Shown here in pieces: positions 1 to 6,809 of a DNA stretch of 8,978 nt (position 1 is the stretch's first letter; each line of letters starts with the position of its first letter). Made by a program: the position numbers and the translations under genes. Below the pieces are notes generated by a model that saw only the letters and a program-made list of their open reading frames with translations, was not told where the DNA came from and made no database searches. This DNA comes from Leptospiraceae bacterium UBA2033 (GTDB lineage: Bacteria; Spirochaetota; Leptospiria; Leptospirales; Leptospiraceae): contig DDBL01000065.1 of the NCBI GenBank assembly GCA_002333425.1, forward strand, positions 7,821-16,798, given 5' to 3'.

Positions 1-4
1 ATAA

Positions 5-40
5 ACTCTCTGTGTCTTTGTGTCTTTGTGCCTCTGTGGC
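5..40. repeat. Dispersed 8-bp-period intergenic repeat
   Basis: Units TGTGTCTT (11-18), TGTGTCTT (19-26), TGTGCCTC (27-34) and TGTGGC (35-40) follow each other with a period of 8 bp. On the other strand it reads GCCACAGAGGCACAAAGACA and onward. From memory, sequences of this kind (CACAGAGGCACAAAGACAC) are scattered between genes of many unrelated bacteria. It lies downstream of the minus-strand fusion gene and encodes nothing recognisable. Its function is unknown. Confidence 0.6.
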
Positions 41-99
41 AAAATTTTTGTTTTTACACAGTCCCAGTCTCGACTAATTATGTGATCCGCTTGATAAAA

Positions 100-2121
100 C
101 TACACTCGTGAAAGTCTAGCTTCTAAAAGTTGAATTGCCTCATTGATATTTTTATTTCCAATTACAACTTCATATGCGCTGGTTAATACCGGATAACTTT
201 CAATGTTTAACTGCACTAAGTTTGGAATTGCTTTTAGACCATGATAACCATTGGTCATTTTGGTTGGCAATGCACCGCTACTTACTAGTTCGTACCCGTA
301 TCTTCTATCTCTAGAATCAGAACCAAAACAAGCTAACATAAAGTCGGTTAATCCTGATAAGCCGTTGAAGGTTGGCTCTTGTCCACCTAACTTAACACCG
401 ATCGAAACCATTTCTTTGAAGAAACGATTGGACAAATGAAAGAGCGTATTATCCACATTACCCCCTAGAACTTCTTTGAAATAACCTTCGACTAAGCCCA
501 TACAAAGTGCGTAAATGTTCTTTAATGCTCCACCAAGTTGCACTCCTGAAACGTCAGTCGGAATGATCGCTTGACGAGAGAATATATAACCTGTGGTAAA
601 TAGTTTAACTAGTCTTGGAATGATGGAAGGATCGCGGGCAGCAATTTCTAAACCAGAGATTTTTCGTTCGATGATTTGTTCTGGGTAACTGGCTCCGCTG
701 GCTACGGCTAATCTGTCTCTTTCGATTCCATAAACTTCTTCTAAGTCACGAAGGATTAATCCGCGCGGAGAATTGGTAAGACCTTTGATTACGTTGACAA
801 TAGGAGCTTTGTTCTTTCTAAGTTTATCAACAATGTCGGGATAGATTTTATCAAAATCCCAAGGGTTTGTGCCTTGAATAAAAAGAGTAGCTTTTTTGAT
901 TACACCGTCATCGGACGAAAATTCAATATTAGGAGGAAGTTTATAGAGCGGATAATGCTCTAAATCCTTATGTTCTGCATTGTAGTTTTTGCACATTTCT
1001 TTATCAGGATGATAAATTGTGACCATAACGTTTTTATTGGATAGAATAGTTGCTGCTGCAATAGAAGTATTACTTGAGCCGATTACAACTACATGCTCTT
1101 CTGGATTTTTTGGAACTTGGATGAGGACATTTTTATGTTTTCCAATTGCGTCTCCGTTGTAAAGGTTACGGTATGTTCCATGTTTGTGACGACTCAAGTT
1201 GGAACCAACGAGTAAAGCGAGGTTATCAATCAAAAATTGTTTTTTGTCACCTACTTTGGGAAATTTGATTTCTTCTAGTTCAACGGGTAATTTGTGTTTG
1301 CCGTGTAGATCTCCTACGATGACAGGTTTACCAATTACCAATTTACCATTAGCCGGTGTAAATAAAAATCCGGAAGTTGGTAGAATTTTGTCCGTTCCTT
1401 CGAGAGATATAGGTAAAACAATCTTATTCGCCACATAGTGGTAAACTGTATCTACGAATGGCATAAGTCTTCCATCTCTAGATCGAGTGCCTTCAGGGAA
1501 GATGGAAATAATTTTGCCTTCGTTCTGTAATTTTTGTGAATGACGAAATGCTCGCATATTGATTTTGGTCATTAAGTCCGACAAACTAGGATTATCCGAC
1601 ATATCTTTTTTGGAGCAAACAAGAAGTGTTCCAAACATATAAAGTCCAAGTCTTGTAAAATCTGGCTCAAATGCAAGTCTACCTGCGATAAACACCATAT
1701 TATCCGCAATTTTTCTTCCAAGAGAACCGGAAGCATAAAGTAGTTGAAATATCCCAGGCGCATCTAAATGGCTCAAATGGTTTGAAATCAAAGTAATCGG
1801 AAATTTCCCAATTAGTTGTTCAATAGGCTCTAGGTTTTCTAGTCCTTCTACTTTAAAGTTTTTCATGATAGGCGATAAAAATTGCATCATGAAGTCGCGG
1901 GCTTTGTCTTGGGGTTGAGTGTAAACTCCGACTTTTTCTAAGGCTTCTGGATTTTTAAAAATATCCATGACCGGTGGCATTGGGGTTGTGCTTGAAAGAT
2001 AAAGAAACTTTTCTAAGATTTGTCTTGATTCGTCTTCTGTGAGACCTGATTTAACAAAATTGTGAATATTTTCAAAAAACTCTTTATGCCATCGTCCAAC
2101 GCTTGCTTCTTTTTCTGTCAT
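100..2121 (-). CDS. Fused glycerolipid acyltransferase / glycerol-3-phosphate dehydrogenase (GpsA-like)
   Basis: Predicted cytoplasmic or membrane-associated protein of 673 residues with two enzyme modules of phospholipid synthesis. The N-terminal half is an acyltransferase: the H-x4-D motif NHLSHLD is at 114-120 (H115, D120), the acceptor-phosphate motif FPEGTR at 208-213 and LPISLEGT at 236-243. The helical region before it and the stretch CSKKDM at 169-174 resemble the soluble plastid/Chlamydia-type glycerol-3-phosphate acyltransferase more than a short PlsC. The C-terminal half (about 343-673) matches GpsA: VIKG (K446), GGALKN (K534), GLSGLTD (D593) and SRDRRYG (603-609). Two canonical features differ: the dinucleotide loop reads GSSNTS and the usual SGPSF reads SGASY. 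The ATG at 2121 is chosen over one 60 bp upstream because AGAGGA sits 5 nt before it and a promoter -35 overlaps the upstream ATG. Likely role: DHAP to sn-glycerol-3-phosphate to 1-acyl-glycerol-3-phosphate. The fold assignment is firm; acceptor specificity is inferred. Confidence 0.88.
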   Translation of the reverse strand: MTEKEASVGRWHKEFFENIHNFVKSGLTEDESRQILEKFLYLSSTTPMPPVMDIFKNPEALEKVGVYTQPQDKARDFMMQFLSPIMKNFKVEGLENLEPIEQLIGKFPITLISNHLSHLDAPGIFQLLYASGSLGRKIADNMVFIAGRLAFEPDFTRLGLYMFGTLLVCSKKDMSDNPSLSDLMTKINMRAFRHSQKLQNEGKIISIFPEGTRSRDGRLMPFVDTVYHYVANKIVLPISLEGTDKILPTSGFLFTPANGKLVIGKPVIVGDLHGKHKLPVELEEIKFPKVGDKKQFLIDNLALLVGSNLSRHKHGTYRNLYNGDAIGKHKNVLIQVPKNPEEHVVVIGSSNTSIAAATILSNKNVMVTIYHPDKEMCKNYNAEHKDLEHYPLYKLPPNIEFSSDDGVIKKATLFIQGTNPWDFDKIYPDIVDKLRKNKAPIVNVIKGLTNSPRGLILRDLEEVYGIERDRLAVASGASYPEQIIERKISGLEIAARDPSIIPRLVKLFTTGYIFSRQAIIPTDVSGVQLGGALKNIYALCMGLVEGYFKEVLGGNVDNTLFHLSNRFFKEMVSIGVKLGGQEPTFNGLSGLTDFMLACFGSDSRDRRYGYELVSSGALPTKMTNGYHGLKAIPNLVQLNIESYPVLTSAYEVVIGNKNINEAIQLLEARLSRV

Positions 2122-2152
2122 AACAATCCTCTGCTGATTTGAATATTTCAAA

Positions 2153-2181
2153 ATAACAATTGAGAATTGCAATCCAGTCAA
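2153..2181 (-). promoter_or_regulatory. Sigma70-like promoter of the acyltransferase/dehydrogenase gene
   Basis: On the minus strand, TTGACT (2176-2181) is followed after exactly 17 bp by TGTTAT (2153-2158). A transcript would start near 2146 and have a leader of about 25 nt that includes the AGAGGA ribosome binding site. The position supports translation starting at 2121. Confidence 0.55.
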
Positions 2182-2193
2182 CTAGAAAATTTA

Positions 2194-2249
2194 AAAAGAT
2201 TACCACTGATGGAAATTGAAAAGATTACCACCGATGGACACCGATAAAG
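2194..2249 (+). repeat. Two tandem copies of the dispersed GATTACCACxGATGG repeat
   Basis: AAAGATTACCACTGATGG (from 2196) is followed 25 bp later by AAAGATTACCACCGATGG (from 2220), and the second copy continues with ACACCGATAAAG. Similar short elements (ACCACGGATGAACACCGAT) are, as I recall, dispersed between genes in many bacterial genomes. The pair lies in the divergent region between the fusion gene and hisZ, and a further copy lies inverted at 2362-2404. Confidence 0.7.
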
Positions 2250-2361
2250 GAACGATAAAAGATACGATGGATTTTACATAGGGTATGGAGTTAGGAAACA
2301 TGCGATTAAAAGACGCAAGTAATGAAGCGAATAGGAATATCATAAACCAAAGTAGCATCGG

Positions 2362-2404
2362 CATTTATCGGTGTCCTCGGTGTCCATCGGTGGTATTCTT
2401 GAAA
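2362..2404 (-). repeat. Inverted copy of the dispersed repeat, upstream of hisZ
   Basis: The minus strand reads ATACCACCGATGGACACCGA here, followed by GGACACCGATAAAT. Its core matches the copy at 2225-2248 in opposite orientation, so the two could pair across a loop of about 110 nt. The element falls within the 5' extension of the hisZ reading frame, where it would encode an unnatural-looking stretch (IYRCPRCPSVVF). This argues that the extension is not translated. Confidence 0.65.
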
Positions 2405-2458
2405 AGTGAGTTGTCAGTAATTGACTTTGATTTTTATTGGAAGAGGACGAGAACGGAT

Positions 2459-3463
2459 TTGCTAAACGAACACAATACAAACTCAGAGGTCAAATGGATT
2501 CCAGATGGATTTCATTTTCTAGACCATGAAGACAGTTTAAGAAGAAAAAAAATCTTAGACAAAGTCTACCAATTCTTTCAAGAAAGAGGGTATCTAGAGG
2601 TCACACCTCCTAGTTTTGATTTCACTTCTTCGTTTTTAAAGTATGTTTCGCCGCAAGAAGAAGCTCGGATTTTAAAATCAAGGGATTTGTCTGGAAAAGA
2701 AATTTCTCCGAGCATTGACCTGACTCTCCAAGTAGTCAAGGGAATGGCTGGGTTTTCAGTGAAAAAAGGAAATCAAAAGATTTTCTACACAGGAAGAATC
2801 GTAAAAGACAATTTCAAAAAGAATGCAGACAGACGCGAAATTCTACAAGCTGGTGCCGAGGTGTTTGGGCATTCCAATGCTAACACGTTTAAAATGCTTT
2901 TAACTCATATTAGCGAACTCAGTCTTGTGCTGGGTTTACAAAAAAAAATTACTCTTGTTCTAGGGAATACTGCCATTTATTCGCAGATAGTAAATTATTT
3001 GAAATTCTCTACTGAGGATAAGAATACTTTGTCGCGGTTAATGTATTTGAAAGAAGAAAAAAGCATTCGGGAATTTTTAAATGCAAAAGTAAACAAAAAA
3101 GACATCAAAGAAATTTTATTCAAACTTATTCTCAGTTTTGAATTAAAAGAAATTAAATCAGACCTTTTAGCCATTTCCAAAAAATACAAAATGAACTTAG
3201 AACATTTTATAGAAGAGACGGAAGACATTTTTAAATATTCTTCCCATTTTAAAAATCTAGATTTATGTTTGGATTATTCTCTCATCCGAGATTTGGATTA
3301 TTACACAGGTTTTGTATTTCATGGGTATTATGATAGAATTTCTTTTCCCTTAGTAACAGGTGGGGCTTATGACCATTTGTTTGAGAAGTTTTCTGGAATT
3401 GAAAAGCGAGCCTGTGGGTTTGCGATGAATATTGATATTATAGAAGAAATAAATAGAAGTTAA
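2459..3463 (+). CDS. hisZ: ATP phosphoribosyltransferase regulatory subunit HisZ
   Basis: Class II aminoacyl-tRNA-synthetase-like protein that lacks a tRNA-binding domain. It is expected to bind the short-form HisG and be needed for the first step of histidine synthesis. Numbered from the TTG at 2459 (334 residues): WIPDGFHFLDHED near 13-25 corresponds to the usual start of the HisZ core; the motif-2 region YTGRIVK is at 110-116, followed by ILQAGAEVFG at 128-137; the histidine-binding motif IRDLDYYTG is at 276-284, and TGGAYDHLF at 300-308. There is no C-terminal anticodon-binding domain, which argues against HisRS. The middle (about 145-260) is lysine-rich and poorly matched. The start is uncertain: the frame stays open to ATGs at 2285 and 2300, but this extension runs through an inverted dispersed repeat. 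TTG at 2411 is another candidate, and TTG 2459 has only a distant AAGAGG (12 nt). purA follows after 11 bp, so the two are probably cotranscribed. Confidence 0.85.
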   Translation: MLNEHNTNSEVKWIPDGFHFLDHEDSLRRKKILDKVYQFFQERGYLEVTPPSFDFTSSFLKYVSPQEEARILKSRDLSGKEISPSIDLTLQVVKGMAGFSVKKGNQKIFYTGRIVKDNFKKNADRREILQAGAEVFGHSNANTFKMLLTHISELSLVLGLQKKITLVLGNTAIYSQIVNYLKFSTEDKNTLSRLMYLKEEKSIREFLNAKVNKKDIKEILFKLILSFELKEIKSDLLAISKKYKMNLEHFIEETEDIFKYSSHFKNLDLCLDYSLIRDLDYYTGFVFHGYYDRISFPLVTGGAYDHLFEKFSGIEKRACGFAMNIDIIEEINRS

Positions 3464-3474
3464 AGAGGAATTTT

Positions 3475-4746
3475 ATGCCAGCAGATTTAGTGATTGGTGC
3501 CCAATGGGGTGATGAAGGAAAAGCAAAAGTAATTGATTATTTAAGTAAAGAAATTGATATTATCGTTCGTTACCAAGGTGGTGCCAACGCCGGTCATACG
3601 GTCGTTGTGCATGGAAAGAAATACATTTTTCACTTAGTTCCCTCTGGTGTGATTTACCCTAACACAATATGCGTTATTGGAAATGGTGTTGTGCTCGATA
3701 CCGAATACCTAATGAAAGAATGCGACGAACTCTGCAAAGAAGACTTCGATGTTTATAATAAACTTTATATCAGCGATGCTTGCCATATTATCTTGCCACT
3801 TCACGGAATCATTGACTCTCATAGAGAAAGAAATTCTAGCCCTGGAACAAAGATTGGAACAACCGGAAAAGGAATAGGAATTTGTTACGCAGATAAAATG
3901 ATGCGTATTGGTATTCGCACGGGAGATTTACTTGACGAAGAATCTTTGAAAGGCAAATTACAATTATTCTTAGATAGAAAGAATGAAGAGTTGGTAAAAC
4001 TCTACGGCGAAGAGCCAGTCAAGTTTGACGCAATATTTGAAAGTCTAAAAAAATTCGCAGACAAATTCAAAGGCAAAATCATAAACACTTCCTACTACTT
4101 AAACGAAGAACTTCGCAAGGGCAAACGCGTATTACTCGAAGGTGCGCAAGGCGTTGGTCTTGACATCGACTTCGGAACGTATCCTTATGTTACAAGTTCC
4201 AATCCAACTACCGGTGGAGCGTTAACCGGTTCAGGAGTAGGATTTCAACATCTCGGAAAAATTTACGGAATCAGTAAAGCCTACGCAACCCGCGTGGGAG
4301 AAGGTCCGTTTCCAACGGAACTATTCGGCGAAGACGCAGAAAAAATGCGTCAACTCGGACACGAATACGGCTCAACCACTGGAAGACCAAGAAGATGCGG
4401 ATGGTTTGATTTAGAAATGATCAAACACTCCATTCGCATCTGTGGAATCAATAACCTAGTCATCACAAAAATCGATGTTCTCTCTACATATCCTGTAATC
4501 CCTGTCGGCATCGGCTATGAGTTAAATGGCAAAAGACTAGACTACATGCCGTCATGCGGAATGGACAAAGTCAAAGTCATCTACGAAAATCTTCCCGGCT
4601 GGAACACCGACATAACCGGCATTAACCGCTTCGAGGAGTTACCCCCAAATTGCCAGTCTTATTTGAAATTCTTAAACGAAAAGATTGGCGTTCCTATTTC
4701 AATTATTTCTACAGGACCGGATCGGAAAGATACGATTGTGATGTAG
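3475..4746 (+). CDS. purA: Adenylosuccinate synthetase
   Basis: Full-length cytoplasmic enzyme of 423 residues that joins IMP and aspartate using GTP, the committed step from IMP to AMP. Visible landmarks: WGDEGKAK at 11-18 with the catalytic aspartate D13, NAGH at 38-41 with the catalytic H41, the IMP loop IGTT at 127-130, LLEGAQG at 220-226, TTGRPRRCGW at 301-310 (aspartate and IMP binding), TKID at 331-334 and STGPDRKDTI at 412-421. The phosphate-binding loop has alanine where most PurA proteins have glycine (GDEGKGK); I recall this same change in leptospiral PurA. AGAGGA lies 5 nt before the ATG. It starts 11 bp after hisZ and probably shares its transcript. I see no clear terminator after the stop codon. 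Confidence 0.97.
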   Translation: MPADLVIGAQWGDEGKAKVIDYLSKEIDIIVRYQGGANAGHTVVVHGKKYIFHLVPSGVIYPNTICVIGNGVVLDTEYLMKECDELCKEDFDVYNKLYISDACHIILPLHGIIDSHRERNSSPGTKIGTTGKGIGICYADKMMRIGIRTGDLLDEESLKGKLQLFLDRKNEELVKLYGEEPVKFDAIFESLKKFADKFKGKIINTSYYLNEELRKGKRVLLEGAQGVGLDIDFGTYPYVTSSNPTTGGALTGSGVGFQHLGKIYGISKAYATRVGEGPFPTELFGEDAEKMRQLGHEYGSTTGRPRRCGWFDLEMIKHSIRICGINNLVITKIDVLSTYPVIPVGIGYELNGKRLDYMPSCGMDKVKVIYENLPGWNTDITGINRFEELPPNCQSYLKFLNEKIGVPISIISTGPDRKDTIVM

Positions 4747-4751
4747 GCTTT

Positions 4752-4780
4752 TAAAAGATTACCACGGATGAACACCGATA
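4752..4780 (+). repeat. Further copy of the dispersed GATTACCAC repeat after purA
   Basis: AAAAGATTACCACGGATG is followed by AACACCGATA, starting 6 nt after the purA stop. It is the same element as the copies upstream of hisZ, with GG for CC/CT in the variable position and a slightly different arm. It therefore brackets the hisZ-purA pair together with the copies at 2194-2249 and 2362-2404. Confidence 0.65.
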
Positions 4781-5107
4781 GGGGAGTGGTGTGAGTGTGG
4801 CATACTAATGTCATCCCCATGCGAAGGCGATGGTCGCGAATACATGGAGCGAGGGTGGATTTTCTGTCGGGGGTCTGTAGAAGTAGAGAGTGGACTACTG
4901 CATAAAAAGTGGATACAAATTTTTGGCTATCTTTTCCTATTGTAATCTAAAATTGAGTGGACTTGTAAAGTCCTAAAGTCGAGTGAAATCTTTTTCTATT
5001 GTAAAAAATTCCACTATTTTCGCAATAATCTCCTTTTTGTAACAAGGAAACTTTGTGTGTTGAAATTTACTATGTCTCATTTGGTGGGTTTTCTCATTGG
5101 AAATATC
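4781..5107. other. Non-coding region between purA and the M23 peptidase gene
   Basis: No open frame here has coding character. Positions 4781-4880 are GC-richer than the surroundings, while 4900-5107 is AT-rich. The sequence GAGTGGACT occurs at 4888-4896 and again at 4955-4963. A small hairpin (GGACTT, loop GTA, AAGTCC) is at 4959-4973, but no T-run follows it, so it is not a typical intrinsic terminator. The region may hold remnants of mobile or repeat sequence. Confidence 0.5.
4929..5004 (+). repeat. Pair of 17-nt direct repeats
   Basis: ATCTTTTCCTATTGTAA at 4929-4945 recurs as ATCTTTTTCTATTGTAA at 4988-5004, differing by one base and spaced 59 nt start to start. The GGACTT/AAGTCC hairpin sits between them. 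Possible explanations are a duplicated regulatory site, a small duplication, or the remains of an element. Confidence 0.6.
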
Positions 5108-5137
5108 TTGACGTAAGAGGTTTAAAAAAAATAGAGT
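5108..5137 (+). promoter_or_regulatory. Putative promoter of the M23 peptidase gene
   Basis: TTGACG (5108-5113) and TAGAGT (5132-5137) are separated by 18 bp containing an A-rich run. This would give a leader of roughly 45 nt before the ATG at 5191. The -10 matches the consensus at only four of six positions, so this is a plausible but modest candidate. Confidence 0.4.
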
Positions 5138-5190
5138 ATAGCTAAGACAAAAGAAGAGCGAAAATTACCCTTTAAAAGAGGAACAAAAAT

Positions 5191-5955
5191 ATGCGTAAGA
5201 GATACATTATAACAGTTTTAATAGGAATGATGCTTTGGTCAAAAGTATCTACCATAGCCAATTCAAGCAAAAAAGCCCTCAAAGTTGACAACGAATTTAT
5301 ACAAACCCTAAACGATAGACAAGGAAAATGGGTTATTCCTAAAGAAATTCCGGGGAGCATCGACTCTTATTTAAAAGAAATCGACTCAAACGAAGAAGAA
5401 TTTCGCCAAGTAAACCAACTTAGCCCAACCGAGTCGATACCAATGATGAAACCAATGTTCTTTCCATTTGGAGAGAAATACAGCAAAAACCTTCTAATCC
5501 AAGGAAAAGGACGTGAAATCATCCAATCTGACTTTAGAGAGCTCATCTGGCCTGTGGGAACACCTAATTCCAAGATTTCCTCAAAATTGGGTCTGAGAAG
5601 AAATCTGATGCATACTGGGATTGACATTGCTTGTCCTAACCGTTCTCCTGTGCTTGCCGCAAACGATGGAGTTGTTTTAACTTCTCGAAACCAGGGAAAC
5701 TACGGTCTCGCAGTCATCATTCAACACAATATCAACCAAATCCAAACTTTATATGCCCATAACTCTATCTTACTCGTAAAAGAGGGAGATACAGTTACTA
5801 AAGGTCAAATCATTGCTTTTTCAGGAAGTACAGGTCATTCTACGGGACCTCATTTACACTTTGAGGTCAGATACCAGAGTGTAATTTTAAACCCTGAGCA
5901 CTACTTCCCAAATGACAATGATAGACTTGCTGTATTAAAAGAAGTAGATTTATAA
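5191..5955 (+). CDS. Exported M23 family (LytM-type) metallopeptidase
   Basis: Zinc peptidase of 254 residues expected to cut peptide cross-links of peptidoglycan outside the cytoplasmic membrane. Residues 1-23 look like a signal peptide: basic start MRKRY, hydrophobic core ITVLIGMMLW and a likely cleavage site after TIA. No lipobox cysteine is visible. About 24-115 is an unrecognised linker. The catalytic domain spans about 120-240: HTGID gives zinc ligands H141 and D145, YAH gives the catalytic H190, and GPHLHFEVR gives H221 (catalytic) and H223 (zinc). All residues expected for an active enzyme are present, unlike the EnvC/NlpD-type activators that have lost them. AGAGGA lies 8 nt before the ATG. 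A HAD-like gene follows in the same reading frame after a single TAA. The exact cell wall bond cut and any role in division or envelope remodelling cannot be told from the sequence. Confidence 0.93.
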   Translation: MRKRYIITVLIGMMLWSKVSTIANSSKKALKVDNEFIQTLNDRQGKWVIPKEIPGSIDSYLKEIDSNEEEFRQVNQLSPTESIPMMKPMFFPFGEKYSKNLLIQGKGREIIQSDFRELIWPVGTPNSKISSKLGLRRNLMHTGIDIACPNRSPVLAANDGVVLTSRNQGNYGLAVIIQHNINQIQTLYAHNSILLVKEGDTVTKGQIIAFSGSTGHSTGPHLHFEVRYQSVILNPEHYFPNDNDRLAVLKEVDL

Positions 5956-5967
5956 CACAGGCACACC

Positions 5968-6801
5968 ATTAACGAAGAGATTTCCACATTTCCATTACGA
6001 AATTGGACTAAAGAGGTTCATGCAAGTTTAGTCTGGGAGATATGCAAATCTCGCGGAGTAGCTGCCTTTGACTTCGATAATACTCTTATTCGAAACGACT
6101 TTGGAGAGGCAGTTATGAACCGTCTTATCCTAGATGGTCTTCTTGAATTAAAATCTGAATTTACAGATTTCTTTCGCGATAAACGAAAAGCCAAAAGAGT
6201 TTGGCGGCTAAGAGAGCGTAACCCCATTTTGTTTAAAAACTTTGTCTGGGCGGAATACTTTCATATCATGAAAGAGGAAGGAGTTGAGAAAGCATACAGA
6301 TGGTCGTCTTTTCTTTTTTCTGGTTGGAAAGACAAAAAGTTTCGATCCTATTCCAAAAAAATCTGGCGAGAAGAACTGAAATCTAAAGAACCAACAGCCG
6401 TTAGCCCCTACAAGGAAATGTTAGGTTTAGTGCATTTTCTTGTAGAGAAGGACTGGGCGGTTTATATTGTCACAGCTTCTCCCGAATCCATCATCCAAGA
6501 GGTGAGTTCTAAATTTTCCATTCCAAAAGAAAATGTTATTGGAATGAAATTAGCCATTAAAGATGAAATTTCTACTCCCCAATTAATCGAACCCTACACC
6601 TATGGGGAAGGCAAAGTAAAAGCTCTCTATGAAAGAATAGGGGATTATCCTGATTTGGCGTTTGGAGACTCCGAAAATGATTTCCCTCTCCTCAAATCAG
6701 CCAAACGTTTTGGAGTTCTGATTGACAAGGGAAACGCTGGATTAGCCGATAAATGTCGGAGTATAGGCTGCCTCATTCAACCAGTTTTCCGCCCACTTTA
6801 A
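5968..6801 (+). CDS. HAD superfamily (subfamily IB-like) phosphatase; non-canonical start
   Basis: Probable cytoplasmic phosphohydrolase of the SerB/HAD-IB type with all four motifs. Numbered from the ATT at 5968 (277 residues): motif I FDFDNTL with D35 and D37, motif II VTAS with T169, motif III lysine in GEGKVK (K216 or K218), motif IV GDSEND with D234 and D238. The substrate is unknown; a phosphoserine- or phosphorylcholine-phosphatase-like role is possible. The first in-frame ATG (6115) lies after motif I and would remove the nucleophile aspartate, so the gene must start earlier. Yet between the stop of the peptidase gene (5953-5955, same frame) and motif I there is no in-frame ATG, GTG or TTG. 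The stretch from 5968 (INEEISTFPLRNWTKEV) looks coding. ATT at 5968, with a weak AGG before it, is my provisional start. An ATG at 6020 preceded by AAAGAGG is out of frame by one base. The RsmI-like gene follows after 8 bp. Confidence 0.8.
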   Translation: MNEEISTFPLRNWTKEVHASLVWEICKSRGVAAFDFDNTLIRNDFGEAVMNRLILDGLLELKSEFTDFFRDKRKAKRVWRLRERNPILFKNFVWAEYFHIMKEEGVEKAYRWSSFLFSGWKDKKFRSYSKKIWREELKSKEPTAVSPYKEMLGLVHFLVEKDWAVYIVTASPESIIQEVSSKFSIPKENVIGMKLAIKDEISTPQLIEPYTYGEGKVKALYERIGDYPDLAFGDSENDFPLLKSAKRFGVLIDKGNAGLADKCRSIGCLIQPVFRPL

Positions 6802-6809
6802 ATAAAAAT

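Noticed and set aside
2122..2181. N-terminal extension of 20 residues on the acyltransferase/dehydrogenase protein
   Set aside because: The region holds the promoter -35 and -10 and the ribosome binding site for the ATG at 2121; the extension would begin inside the -35.
4781..4920. Possible insertion sequence remnant or REP-like element (TGTCATCCCCATGCG and the AAGTGGATACAAA stretch)
   Set aside because: No transposase fragment, no clear terminal inverted repeats and no target duplication can be seen; resemblance rests on short words only.
4959..4973. Intrinsic terminator for purA
   Set aside because: The 6-bp hairpin is more than 200 bp after the stop codon and is followed by mixed sequence, not a T-run.
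6020..6031. ATG at 6020 with AAAGAGG before it as a true small gene start
   Set aside because: It meets a TAG after three codons; it is only of interest as a possible HAD start if a base is missing from the sequence.
6753..6809. Earlier ATG for the RsmI-like protein
   Set aside because: The extra 19 residues overlap the HAD gene and do not resemble the family, which begins at TLYIIAVPIGN; no good ribosome binding site supports it.
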